Source: Lamellibrachia columna
Lineage: Eukaryota > Annelida > Polychaeta > Sabellida > Siboglinidae
Direction of reading: 5' to 3'
Assembly: GCA_963662155.1 (NCBI GenBank)
Contig: OY759269.1
Coordinates: forward strand, 1,311,501 to 1,375,500
Length of the DNA: 64,000 bases
Positions 22,467 to 34,327 of the stretch are shown piece by piece (position 1 is the stretch's first letter; each line of letters begins with the position of its first letter). The position numbers were made by a program, and so were the translations under genes. The notes under the pieces were generated by a model. It worked only from the letters and a program-made list of their open reading frames with translations. It did no database searches and was not told the DNA's origin.

Positions 22467-23019
22467 TTAATGTCCTGATGTTTCTAAGGCAGGCGTTTTT
22501 TTGCCGCGTGTAAATATTCTAGTGCTCGTTTGTGGAGAGTGTAAACAGCCGTGTCTCGCCATAGGATGTCATCATACGGTGTATGTTTTCTTCATCCATA
22601 TATGAGTAGGTGAAGGCACCCGTTTTTGTATCACGTTTATGCAATAATGATGAAGCGATTATATGTTGCACAAATCAATATTATTTCCATCTTAGAGGGT
22701 CTATATCTAGCATATGTTTAGTCCAGTCCGTGAAAAGGCTGGACTACGAAAATGACAGTTTGATCAAGACAGGAAAGATGTCAAGGTGGAACAGTTTTGA
22801 TTTAATTTAACATGAAAATGTATTTAAGATTTCGCTATTATGACATACAGATGTTTAGATGTGATTAACAGATTTAACAATGCTGAGAAAACGAATTTAA
22901 CAATAAAATAATATTGGCTATTATTATTCGTTTTCGTGATCAAACACTTTCATGATCAAACACTTTCAACATAAAATAGGCTTTAAACGTGTAATCTTCG
23001 ACAGGATTCCAGTGCGCCA
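22467..23019. other. Single-copy region
   Basis: Nothing recognised; open frames below 70 codons only. Confidence 0.4.
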
Positions 23020-23361
23020 CTGTACAAACCACTGTATAAACCACTGTACAAACCACTGTACAAACCACTGTACAAACCACTGCACAAACCACTGCACAAA
23101 CCACAGCACAAACCACTGTACAAACCACTGCACAAACCACAGCACAAACCACTGTACAAACCACTGCACAAACCACTGTACAAATCACTGCACAAACCAC
23201 TGCACAAACCACTGTACAAACCACAGCACAAACCACTGCACGAACCACAGCACAAACCTCAGCACAAACCACAGCACCAACCACTGCACAAACCACAGCA
23301 CAAACCACAGCACAAACCACTGCACAAACCACTACACAAACCACTGCACAAACCACTGCAC
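23020..23361. repeat. 12-bp minisatellite, about 28 copies
   Basis: Unit ACAAACCACTGT, with variants CACTGC and CACAGC. A 12-bp period keeps every stop-free frame open on both strands (up to 210 codons), an artefact. Confidence 0.97.
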
Positions 23362-23884
23362 GGCCGCTTTCCATTGAACGGATTTGCGCTAATCCACTGC
23401 GATTCACCCAATTTTCGCCAAACATTAAACAAATTACAATCTGACTAGTCGACGTAAGTCGTGTTTCAAGCACGAGTGGATGCCTCTGCATTAAACATCG
23501 CGTTTCGCGTAATGTATTGGCGACGACGACTACTCGATACACGCCATTTCTCTGGGGCATATTATTAGACAATCGCGTGAGATTTCGCTCTATAAATGCT
23601 CGTTTACTGGAGGAGAATGACTCTACTAATTACACCGTCATGCGAACGCGTGTCGCTACTAAATGTATATGGTCGCTTGGAGCAAACTTACATGGTTTTA
23701 TGTTGATTTTATTTGATATAATATTCTTGAAGATCAGACAAATGACACTGTTAAAGCAATAGTAACATCGACAATACATATGTCGATATATTACTGACTT
23801 ACTTATTTACTTATATCATCCACATGATGATTTGTCCCTCTGAGGTTCGTATCTTTCTCTAGGATGTTTTGTAGAGTAGTTGCA
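23362..23884. other. Single-copy region
   Basis: No gene recognised. An 81-codon frame at 23517-23762 shows no known domain. Confidence 0.4.
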
Positions 23885-23890
23885 CACACA

Positions 23891-23950
<60 letters not shown>

Positions 23951-23980
23951 CACACGCACACACACACACACACACACAAA
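23885..23980. repeat. (CGCA)n then (CA)n microsatellite
   Basis: About 16 CGCA units followed by CA units. Confidence 0.97.
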
Positions 23981-24009
23981 CAAAACAAACATAGTCCCTC
24001 CTAAGGGTC

Positions 24010-24134
24010 ACCACCATCGTGAGACAACGGCGTCTATGTATGGCAAGTCATGTGATGCGCCATGACGAAGCAGCTAACAAAGTCCTGCTCTGGAAGCCCG
24101 ATGGCCCTCGGAGAAGGGTCATCGGGCTTCCAGA
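24010..24134 (+). mobile_element. Short remnant resembling the C-terminus of a non-LTR RT
   Basis: Reads VRQRRLCMASHVMRHDEAA, then KVLLWKPDGPRRRVIG. The pattern R-R-x-x-x-x-x-H-V-x-R ... L-x-W-x-P-x-G-x-R-R-R resembles the end of some ORF2 proteins, where GHVLR and RRRGRP are usual. Only about 40 residues, so the assignment is tentative. Its right end forms the long inverted repeat listed next. Confidence 0.4.
24090..24133. repeat. 19-bp inverted repeat (hairpin) at the left edge of the 53-bp array
   Basis: CTGGAAGCCCGATGGCCCT (24090-24108) pairs with AGGGTCATCGGGCTTCCAG (24115-24133): 18 Watson-Crick pairs and one G-T, loop of 6 bases. The 53-bp satellite begins immediately after it. Confidence 0.95.
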
Positions 24135-27100
24135 CAGCAGTAACACATGGACTAGTTCTGTATACTCCGTTGACAGGAAACAGTTGAGAGCAGTAACATC
24201 TGGACTAGTTCTGTATACTCCGTTGACAGGAAACAGTTCAGAGCAGTAACATCTGGACTAGTTCTGTATACTCCGTTGACAGGAAACAGTTGAGAGCAGT
24301 AACGTATGGACTAGTCCTGTATACTCCGTTGACAGGAAACAGTTGAGAGCAGTAACACATGGACTAGTTCTGTATACTCCGTTGACAGGAAACAGTTGAG
24401 AGCAGTAACACATGGACTAGTTCTGTATACTCCGTTGACAGGAAACAGTTGAGAGCAGTAACATCTGGACTAGTTCTGTATACTCCGTTGACAGGATACA
24501 GTTGAGAGCAGTAACATCTGGACTAGTTCTGTATACTCCGTTGACAGGAAACAGTTGAGAGCAGTAACATCTGGACTAGTTCTGTATACTCCGTTGACAA
24601 GAAACAGTTGACAGCAGTAACATATGGACTAGTTCTGTATACTCCGTTGACAGGAAACAGTTGAGAGCAGTAACGTATGTACTAGTCCTGTATACTCCGT
24701 TGACAGGAAACAGTTGAGAGCAGTAACACATGGACTAGTTCTGTATACTCCGTTGACAGGAAACAGTTGAGAGCAGTAACACATGGACTAGTTCTGTATA
24801 CTCCGTTGACAGGAAACAGTTGAGAGCAGTAACATCTTGACTAGTTCTGTATACTCCGTTGACAGGATACAGTTGAGAGCAATAACATTTGGACTAGTTC
24901 TGTATACTCCGTTGAAAGGAAACAGTTGACAGCAGTAACATATGGACTAGTTCTGTATACTCCGTTGACAGGAAACAGTTGAGAGCAGTAACATCTGGAC
25001 TAGTTCTGTATACTCCGTTGACAGGAAACAGTTGACAGCAGTAACATATGGACTAGTTCTGTATACTCCGTTGACAGGAAACAGTTGAGAGCAGTAACAT
25101 CTGGACTAGTTCTGTATACTCCGTTGACAGGAAACAGTTGAGAGCAGTAACATCTGGACTAGTTCTGTATACTCCGTTGACAGGAAACAGTTGAGAGCAG
25201 TAACATATGGACTAGTTCTGTATACTCCGTTGACAGGAAACAGTTGAGAGCAGTAACATCTGGACTAGTTCTGTATACTCCGTTGACAGGAAACAGTTGA
25301 GAGCAGTAACATATGGACTAGTTCTGTATACTCCGTTGACAGGAAACAGTTGAGAGCAGTAACATATGGACTAGTTCTGTATACTCCGTTGACAGGAAAC
25401 AGTTGAGAGCAGTAACATATGGACTAGTTCTGTATACTCCGTTGAAAGGAAACAGTTGAGAGCAGTAACATCTGGACTAGTTCTGTATACCCCGTTGACA
25501 GGAAACAGTTGACAGTAGTAACATATGGACTAGTTCTGTATACTCCGTTGACAGGAAACAGATGAGAGCAGTAACATCTGGACTAGTTATGTATACTCCG
25601 TTGACAGGAAACAGTTGACAGCAGTAACATATGGACTAGTTCTGTATACTCCGTTGACAGGAAACAGTTGACAGCAGTAACATATGGACTAGTTCTGTAT
25701 ACTCCGTTGACAGGAAACAGTTGAGAGCAGTAACATCTGGACTAGTTCTATATACTCCGTTGACAGGAAACAGTTGACAGCATTAACATATGGAGTAATT
25801 CTGTATACTCCGTTGACAGGAAACAGTTGACAGCAGTAACATATGGACTAGTTCTGTATACTCCGTTGACAGGAAACAGTTGAGAGCAGTAACATCTGGA
25901 CTAGTTCTGTATACTCCGTTGACAGGAAACAGTTGACAGCAGTAACATATGGACTAGTTCTGTATACTCCGTTGACAGGAAACAGTTGACAGCAGTAACA
26001 TATGGACTAGTTCTGTATACTCCGTTGACAGGAAACAGTTGAGAGCAGTAACATCTGGACTAGTTCTGTATACTCCGTTGACAGGAAACAGTTGAGAGCA
26101 GTAACATCTGGACTAGTTCTGTATACTCCGTTGACAGGAAACAGTTGACAGCAGTAACATATGGACTAGTTCTGTATACTCCGTTGACAGGAAACAGTTG
26201 AGAGCAGTAACATCTGGACTAGTTCTGTATACTCCGTTGACAGGAAACAGTTGACAGCAGTAACATATGGAATAGTTCTGTATACTCCGTTTACAAGAAA
26301 CAGTTGACAGCAGTAACATATGGACTAGTCCTGTATACTCCGTTTACAGGAAGCAATTGACAGCAGTAACTTCTGGACTAGATCTGTATACTCTTTTGAA
26401 AGGAAACAGTTGAGAGCAGTAACATCTGGACTAGTTCTGTATACTCCGTTGACAGGAAACAGTTGACAGCAGTAACATATGGACTAGTTCTGTATACTCC
26501 GTTGACAGGAAGCAGTTGAGAGCAGTAACGTATGGACTAGTTCTGTATACTCCGTTGACAGGAAACAGTTGAGAGCAGTAACATATGGACTAGTTCTGTA
26601 TACTCCGTTGACAGGAAACAGTTGAGAGCAGTAACATCTGGACTAGTTCTGTATACTCCGTTGACAGGAAACAGTTGAGAGCAGTAACATCTGGACTAGT
26701 TCTGTATACTCCGTTGACAGGAAACAGTTGAGAGCAGTAACATCTGAACTAGTTCTGTATACTCCGTTGACAGGAAACAGTTGACAGCAGTAACATATGG
26801 ACTAGTTCTGTATACTCCGTTGACAGGAAACAGTTGAGAGCAGTAACATCTGGACTAGTTCTGTATACTCCGTTGACAGGAAACAGTTGACAGCAGTAAC
26901 ATATGGAATAGTTCTGTATACTCCGTTTACAAGAAACAGTTGACAGCAGTAACATAAGGACTAGTCCTGTATACTCCGTTTACAGGAAACAATTGACAGC
27001 AGTAACTTCTGGACTAGATCTGTATACTCTTTTGAAAGGAAACAGTTGAGAGCAGTAACATCTGGACTAGTTCTGTATACTCCGTTGATAGGAAACAGTT

Positions 27101-27560
27101 GACAGCAGTAACATATGGACTAGTTCTGTATACTCCGTTGACAGGAAACAGTTGACAGCAGTAACATATGGACTAGTTCTGTATACTCCGTTGACAGGAC
27201 ACAGTTGAGAGCAGTAACATCTGGACTAGTTCTGTATACTCCGTTGACAGGAAACAGTTGACAGCAGTAACATATGGAATAGTTCTGTATACTCCGTTTA
27301 CAGGAAACAGTTGACAGCAGTAACATATGGACTAGTCCTGTATACTCCGTTTACAGGAAACAATTGACAGCAGTAACTTCTGGACTAGATCTGTATACTA
27401 TTTTGAAAGGAAACAGTTGACAGCAGTAACATATGGACTAGTCCTGTATACTCCGTTTACAGGAAACAATTGACAGCAATAGCTTCTGGACTAGATCTGT
27501 ATACTATTTTGAAAGGAAACAGTTGACAGCAGTAACATCTGTGCTAGTTCTGTACACTAA
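24134..27560. repeat. 53-bp satellite array, about 64 copies
   Basis: Unit GGACTAGTTCTGTATACTCC then GTTGACAGGAAACAGTTGAGAGCAGTAACATCT or close variants. The right third carries diverged units (GTTTACAAGAAAC, GATCTGTATACTCTTTTGAAAG) that recur as a set; a 68-codon frame on the - strand repeats at 26113, 26749 and 27120, i.e. 636 bp (12 units) and 371 bp (7 units) apart. Confidence 0.97.
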
Positions 27561-27872
27561 GTTGATATGAAACAGTTGACAGCAGTAGCTGGCAGTATCT
27601 ACACGTGTTCTGTATACTCCGTTAAGAGGAAACAGTTGACAGCAGTAGCTGGCAGTATCTACACGTGTTCTGTATACTCCGTTAAGAGGAAACAGTTGAC
27701 AGCAGTAGCTGGCAGTATCTACACGTGTTCTGTATACTCCGTTAAGAGGAAACAGTTGACAGCAGTAGCTGGCAGTATCTACACGTGTTCTGTATACTCT
27801 GTTAAGAGGAAACAGTTGACAGCAGTAGCTGACAGTATCTACACGTGTTCTGTATACTCCGTTAAGAGGAAA
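27561..27872. repeat. 60-bp variant of the 53-bp unit, about 5 copies
   Basis: Unit contains CAGTAGCTGGCAGTATCTAC and ACGTGTTCTGTATACTCCGT; copies are nearly identical. It is the 53-bp unit with its ATCTGGACTAG part replaced by a longer sequence. Confidence 0.95.
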
Positions 27873-28284
27873 CATGCGTTAGACGTTAGACGTTAGACGT
27901 GTGATTGTTTCAGTCCAGTGTCGGAATAGTTGTTTTAATGAAAACAACCTCTAACTGCGAGATTCGATTGCTGCCGCAGAGCGTTCCAAGACGCCGTGGT
28001 TAACCATGGTTAACCATGGTTAACCATGGGGTGGACTTAAGTAAACAAGAAGAATTGTCTTAATCATGGTTACTGGGAATGATCGGTCCCAAAGGCTGAA
28101 CGTATTTTCGTTATCAAATGCCATATTTTCCTTTTTGTCACGACGCACGGTTGTTATCTGTCCCCGTCATGGCCAGCGGAGGGCCGCAGTCCCGGCAGCG
28201 TCCCTACTGGCCGATGAATCAAAACACACAACGCTGTATTGTTGTCTTACTTTATTGCCGAATACTAAGGGCGAGCTCTCACCA
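27873..28284. other. Spacer with short palindromic repeat
   Basis: Contains ACGTTAG x3 (27876-27899) and GGTTAACCAT x3 (27999-28028), the latter a tandem palindrome. Otherwise unique. Confidence 0.6.
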
Positions 28285-28345
28285 GAATAGCTCTCACCAG
28301 ACGAGCTCCCACCAGACGAGCTCCCACCAGACGAGCTCCCACCAG
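28285..28345. repeat. 16-bp minisatellite, about 4 copies
   Basis: Unit GACGAGCTCCCACCAG, the first copy diverged. Confidence 0.93.
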
Positions 28346-28419
28346 AGCCCGTCCCGGTGATTCACCACCCGGAGGCCCGCGAGACGGTGGGACGTCTCCC
28401 GGGTTCACTACGGTTGCTG

Positions 28420-28825
28420 TCGACAGTCGACCTCACGCGGTGCCACTACAACTCCTGTCGACAGTCGACGTCTCTCGGTTTCACATGGGCTGTTGTCGAC
28501 AGTCGGCGTCACACTGGGCCACTACGGTTGTTGTCGACAGTCGGCTTCACGCGGGGACTACTGCTGTTGTCGACAGTCGACGTCACGCTGGGCCACTACC
28601 GCTGCTGTCGACAGTCGGCGTCACGCGGGAACTACTGCTGTTGTAGACAGTCGACGACACGCTGGGCCACTACGGTTGCTGTCGACAGTCGGCGTCACGC
28701 GGGGACTACTGCTGTTGTAGACAGTCAACGTCTCGCGGGGCCTCTACGACTGCTGTCGACAGTCGACGTCACGCGGGGCCTCTACGGCTGCTGTCAACAG
28801 TCGACGTCTCGCGGGCCCTTCACGG
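28420..28825. repeat. 36-38-bp minisatellite with CTGTCGACAG palindrome, about 11 copies
   Basis: Each unit has CTGTCGACAGTCGACGTCAC or a close variant, then CGGGGCCACTACGG-like sequence. Copies are diverged and of uneven length. Confidence 0.9.
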
Positions 28826-29659
28826 CTTATGTCAACACGAAGGAGGAAATCGATGTTAGACAACGACCGTGGCCGTCTGGCGATTACTCGGCCGGCTCAA
28901 GAAATCGGACTTTACGACGGGGATAAAAACTTATTGGAGTGGGGCTTTGTCGGGAATAAAAGGCGTGAGGAAGATTACTGTGTTTTCCCAGTTGTCTTGG
29001 GGGACATTTTGGCGAAATGGCTGCGTGAAATTCACACGTGATTACTGGAAATCATTGAATGTGTTTGTGCAACTGATGAAGCGGACAGTGGCTTGCATCT
29101 CGTGATAACGCAAAACGATATTCCACAGCAGCAGCCGAAGCGGCAGCCATTTAGAAACTCTCGCTGACCGTCCTTGCGCAATGTTCGCGACTGTCGTGAC
29201 AGCGGAATAAATGGCGCTGCAGATAACGATGAAGAAGTAGCATTATAGTCATTTTTCAAAAAAAACTATTGCGGCGGTTGTGAAGGATAATTAGTATTAC
29301 CCAGTCATCAATCACCACAACCGTCACTACAGTTTCTCATGTCTGCTGAACGAATCTAATAAACCTGATTGCCGTTTCCTTAAAGCCGTTGTCCCGAGTG
29401 GATGCTGGAGAACTCAATGTTCGGGCATCGGACGTTGACTTTAGGCATTCATATGTCACGTGGAATAGCGTCTTCCACTTGGCCTCCGTGGGCAGCGCAG
29501 TCAGCAGTTTAATTATTAAGTTACGCACACATTGTTAAAAAACACCTGTGTTCGTGGGAAATGGTGGGTCGCGATCACCTACGTTTGCAACAGACACGTC
29601 CCTTGATGACGACGAACTACAACACGGCAATAAATCATATTAAACGAAACAACTTGTCG
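28826..29659. other. Single-copy region
   Basis: No known domain in the open frames (up to 78 codons); no array. Nothing further seen. Confidence 0.4.
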
Positions 29660-29850
29660 AATAAAACAGCACGCGTCGCTCGCTGGAATAAAACAGCACT
29701 CGTCGCTCGCTGGAATAAAACAGCACTCGTCGCTCGCTGGAATAAAACAGCACTCGTCGCTCGCTGGAATAAAACAGCACTCGTCGCTCGCTGGAATAAA
29801 ACAGCACGCGTCGCTCGCTGGAATAAAACAGCACGCGTCGCTCACTGGCT
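29660..29850. repeat. 27-bp minisatellite, 7 copies, each with AATAAA
   Basis: Unit AATAAAACAGCACTCGTCGC plus TCGCTGG. Seven tandem poly(A)-signal hexamers on the + strand. Frames on both strands are artefacts of the 27-bp period. Confidence 0.95.
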
Positions 29851-30062
29851 ATCATGTACTTGCATATAGAGTAAATGATGGTGAATTCACGCTCCTACGA
29901 CTGATTGCATCAAAGACAGTATACCAGTATTACACACGACAGTTAACTAACTACGCTCGCACACCAAACACGACACTATTCATTTAGGTTAATCATTGGT
30001 GTAGCATTAGTGTAGGCTATCGGAATTAACTTGATTAGCTTTCTTCCACGATGGTACGTTTT

Positions 30063-30213
30063 GACTTTTACTGCATTAAACAATTGATACATCTCTAACT
30101 GAAGAGAACCCGGCACTCGAGTGTCTAGTCCTAGGTGACTTTTACTGCATTAAACAATTGAAACGTCTCTAACTGAAGAGAACCCGGCACTCGAGTGTCT
30201 AGTCCTAGGTGAC
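30063..30213. repeat. 74-bp direct repeat, 2 copies
   Basis: Starts GACTTTTACTGCATTAAACA at 30063 and 30137, one or two differences. Confidence 0.95.
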
Positions 30214-30270
30214 TTTCGAACACACAATTTCCGATGCATATTTATTCCGCTGCATACAGAAACGGCATAC

Positions 30271-30331
30271 ACACTACACACTACACACTACACACTACAC
30301 ACTACACACTACACACTACACACTACACACA
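30271..30331. repeat. (CTACACA)n, about 8 copies
   Basis: 7-bp period, uninterrupted. Confidence 0.95.
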
Positions 30332-30457
30332 ACTTAAAAAGTACTGTTTTCGTTCTTATGCTTGTGGGCTCGTGAATCGTGGTCGACATATGTTTCTACT
30401 TCAAGTAGACATTTTTACTTTCTGCTTTTACAAAAAAAATGTCTACTTGTTACAGCC

Positions 30458-30867
<410 letters not shown>

Positions 30868-31069
30868 GAGAGAGGGAGAAGCCAATCTTTCTGTTATTCT
30901 GGCAGGACGGTGCAACACGTCCTACGAGGCATCGTCGCGCGTCGTGTCTTTTTGTTATAATCACCGACTTAAAGGCGGCCATTGGTTGAAAACAAGAAGA
31001 GTTCGGCTTTAAATAGAAAGGAGGAGAAGTAGACGGATTGGGCCGGTGGTTATCCCATATTTCGACTTT

Positions 31070-31170
31070 GACATCGTACTTCTAATGACATCGTACTTCT
31101 AATGACATCGTACTTCTAATGACATCGTACTTCTAATGACATCGTGCTTCTAATGACATCGTACTTCTAA
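31070..31170. repeat. 17-bp minisatellite, 6 copies
   Basis: Unit GACATCGTACTTCTAAT. Confidence 0.95.
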
Positions 31171-31374
31171 AAATTCTACAGGCTTAATGATTACTACAAA
31201 GATCAATGCTGGGGAAACGAAATATATGTTCTTCAATAGAAGCAAGAGCGATTAAGACCAAGACCAAGGATGGCTCAAGAAGAAGTACCCGACTTCAGGT
31301 ACGTGTGATGCCCGCTGGGAGCACAGTAAAATGAAGGATGTAGAATTCCGTAACGCGTGGATAACTTGCAACAG

Positions 31375-33010
31375 GAGTATAATTATTTGGAAGTCAGCAA
31401 TCTCTAAGAGGTTGAAATATAGACTAGGTAGTATTTTTATATAATTATTTGGAAGTCAGCAATCTCTACGAGGTTGAAATATAGACTAGGTAGTATTTTT
31501 ATAATTATTTGGAAGTCAGCAATCTCTAAGAGGTTGAAATATAGACTAGGTAGTATTTTTATAATTATTTGGAAGTCAGCAATCTCTAAGAGGTTGAAAT
31601 ATAGACTAGGTAGTATTTTTATAATTATTTGGAAGTCAGCAATCTCTAAGAGGTTGAAATATAGACTAGGTAGTATTTTTATAATTATTTGGAAGTCAGC
31701 AATCTCTAAGAGGTTGAAATATAGACTAGGTAGTATTTTTTATAATTATTTGGAAGCCAGCAATCTCTACGAGGTTGAAATATAGACTAGGTAGTATTTT
31801 TATAATTATTTGGAAGTCAGCAATCTCTACGAGGTTGAAATATAGACTAGGAAGTCTTTTTATAATTATTTGGAAGTCAGCAATCTCTAAGAGGTTGAAA
31901 TATAGACTAGGTAGTATTTTTATAATTATTTGGAAGTCAGCAATCTCTAAGAGGTTGAAATATAGACTAGGTAGTATTTTTATAATTATTTGGAAGTCAG
32001 CAATCTCTAAGAGGTTGAAATTTAGACTAGGTAGTATTTTTATAATTATTTGGAAGTCAGCAATCTCTAAGAGGTTGAAATATAGACTAGGTAGTATTTT
32101 TTTATAATTATTTGGAAGTCAGCAATCTCTAAGAGGTTGAAATATAGACTAGGTAGTATTTTTTATAATTATTTGGAAGTCAGCAATCTCTACGAGGTTG
32201 AAATATAGACTAGGTAGTATTTTTATAATTATTTGGAAGTCAGCAATCTCTAAGAGGTTGAAATATAGACTAGGTAGTATTTTTATAATTATTTGGAAGT
32301 CAGCAATCTCTAAGAGGTTGAAATATAGACTAGGTAGTATTTTTTATAATTATTTGGAAGTCAGCAATCTCTACGAGGTTGAAATATAGACTAGGTAGTA
32401 TTTTTATAATTATTTGGAAGTCAGCAATCTCTAAGAGGTTGAAATATAGACTAGGTAGTATTTTTATAATTATTTGGAAGTCAGCAATCTCTAAGAGGTT
32501 GAAATATAGACTAGGTAGTATTTTTATAATTATTTGGAAGTCAGCAATCTCTAAGAGGTTGAAATATAGACTAGGTAGTATTTTTATAATTATTTGGAAG
32601 TCAGCAATCTCTAAGAGGTTGAAATATAGACTAGGTAGTATTTTTTATAATTATTTGGAAGTCAGCAATCTCTAAGAGGTTGAAATATAGACTAGGTAGT
32701 ATTTTTTATAATTATTTGGAAGTCAGCAATCTCTAAGAGGTTGAAATATAGACTAGGTAGTATTTTTTATAATTATTTGGAAGTCAGCAATCTCTACGAG
32801 GTTGAAATATAGACTAGGTAGTATTTTTATAATTATTTGGAAGTCAGCAATCTCTAAGAGGTTGAAATATAGACTAGGTAGTATTTTTATAATTATTTGG
32901 AAGTCAGCAATCTCTACGAGGTTGAAATATAGACTAGGTAGTATTTTTATAATTATTTGGAAGTCAGCAATCTCTACGAGGTTGAAATATAGACTAGGCA
33001 GTATTTTCAT
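31375..33010. repeat. 60-bp satellite array, about 27 copies
   Basis: Unit AATTATTTGGAAGTCAGCAA, TCTCTAAGAGGTTGAAATAT, AGACTAGGTAGTATTTTTAT. Some units have one extra T (61 bp), which breaks the 20-codon frame; TACGAG replaces TAAGAG in some units. Confidence 0.97.
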
Positions 33011-34054
33011 ATGAGCAATTGAGTGTGTGCTGTTGTGTGGTTGTGAAGCCTTGGCAAGGACACCTACATTAGAAAGGTAATTAGTTAGTAACCAGTTAAG
33101 TGTGTATTCATGTATATAAAGATTTGTTTTCATAATTTGGGTTGTAAGTTTTTAAAATATTTGTCAAGTCGCACACGTATCGTACACAATAAAGAAAAGA
33201 TATTGTCAAACACGTCTAGTCGGTTAATAATAACATTTTGGGTTGTTTACACAATATTCTGACCAATATCTAAATATTCACCTGCCGTATTCGCCACCGA
33301 ACTCCTCCTGTGATTGACAGGTGCAGGTTTGTAATATTTAATCTGGGGAAAAAACCGTTTGAATAAAGTAACTGATCTGTCATTCATCTACAACGGCAAA
33401 CATTCTTATGACATATGTCTCTCTTTATTTCATCTAACAACAAGTAGTCACGCAGGTGAACATGTCTTATAAATGTTTTATTACCTATTAGGGCCGGCAA
33501 TTTGCATAATATTTTTCTTTGCTGCTACTCTAACTTGAAAAGCCCGAAAACATCCAACATTTTGCCAAACTAAATTACTTCAATCCAAGAAACACTAAAT
33601 TGTGTTATAGCAAATAATTACCAGTTTTTGTAGAAAATTCCCTTTCGCTCTAAATTCCTGTCCATGTGAGTTTATAACGAAACAAGCGTTTAGCGGCATT
33701 TGGAAAATAAGAAGGACAGAGAAAACAACGGCAATACAAAACAACGGCAATACAAAACAATACTTTCGTAAATAAAAGTATTTGCAAAGCTAACGGAAAG
33801 ATTAGAGTTAAGAAAATCTTATTTGCTATGTTTAATAATTGTGAGGCGCAGAGTAGTGATTTTCCTGGGGAAATTACGATTCCATGACTACAGTACTGCG
33901 AAACACGACATCAGGGAATACATAGACTCGCTATGTAGATTTGTCTCTGTCCGTGCTACGTACAGAAGGCCTGGTGATGGAACGCTCTGGCGGAAGCAGC
34001 TGCCTAAGAAAAAGACAAGACAACGGCGAAATGAATGGCATCCGTTTATACCGA
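33011..34054. other. Single-copy region
   Basis: AT-rich, no array or domain recognised apart from AACGGCAATACAAAAC repeated twice (33728-33760). Confidence 0.4.
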
Positions 34055-34327
34055 GCGTCACCTCGAACTCCCTGGCCGGGCCGTCGCGTCATCACTCGGG
34101 GTCCGACCCACACCGTCGCGTCATCACTTAGGGTCCGACCCACACCGTCACCTCGAACTCCCTGGATGGGCCGTCGCGTCATCACTCAGGGTCCGACCTA
34201 CACCGTCACCTCGAACTCCCTGGGTGGGCCGTCGCGTCATTACTCAGGGTCCGACCTACACCGTCACCTCGAACTCCCTGGATGGGCCGTCGCGTCATCA
34301 CTCGTGGTCCGACCTACACCGTCGCGT
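34055..34327. repeat. 58-bp minisatellite, about 4-5 copies
   Basis: Unit TCACCTCGAACTCCCTGGAT then GGGCCGTCGCGTCATCACTC and GGGTCCGACC; one copy lacks the first part. Confidence 0.93.

Noticed and set aside
24134..27872. CRISPR-like direct repeats
   Set aside because: Repeats are head-to-tail with no unique spacers, in a eukaryotic context with no cas genes.
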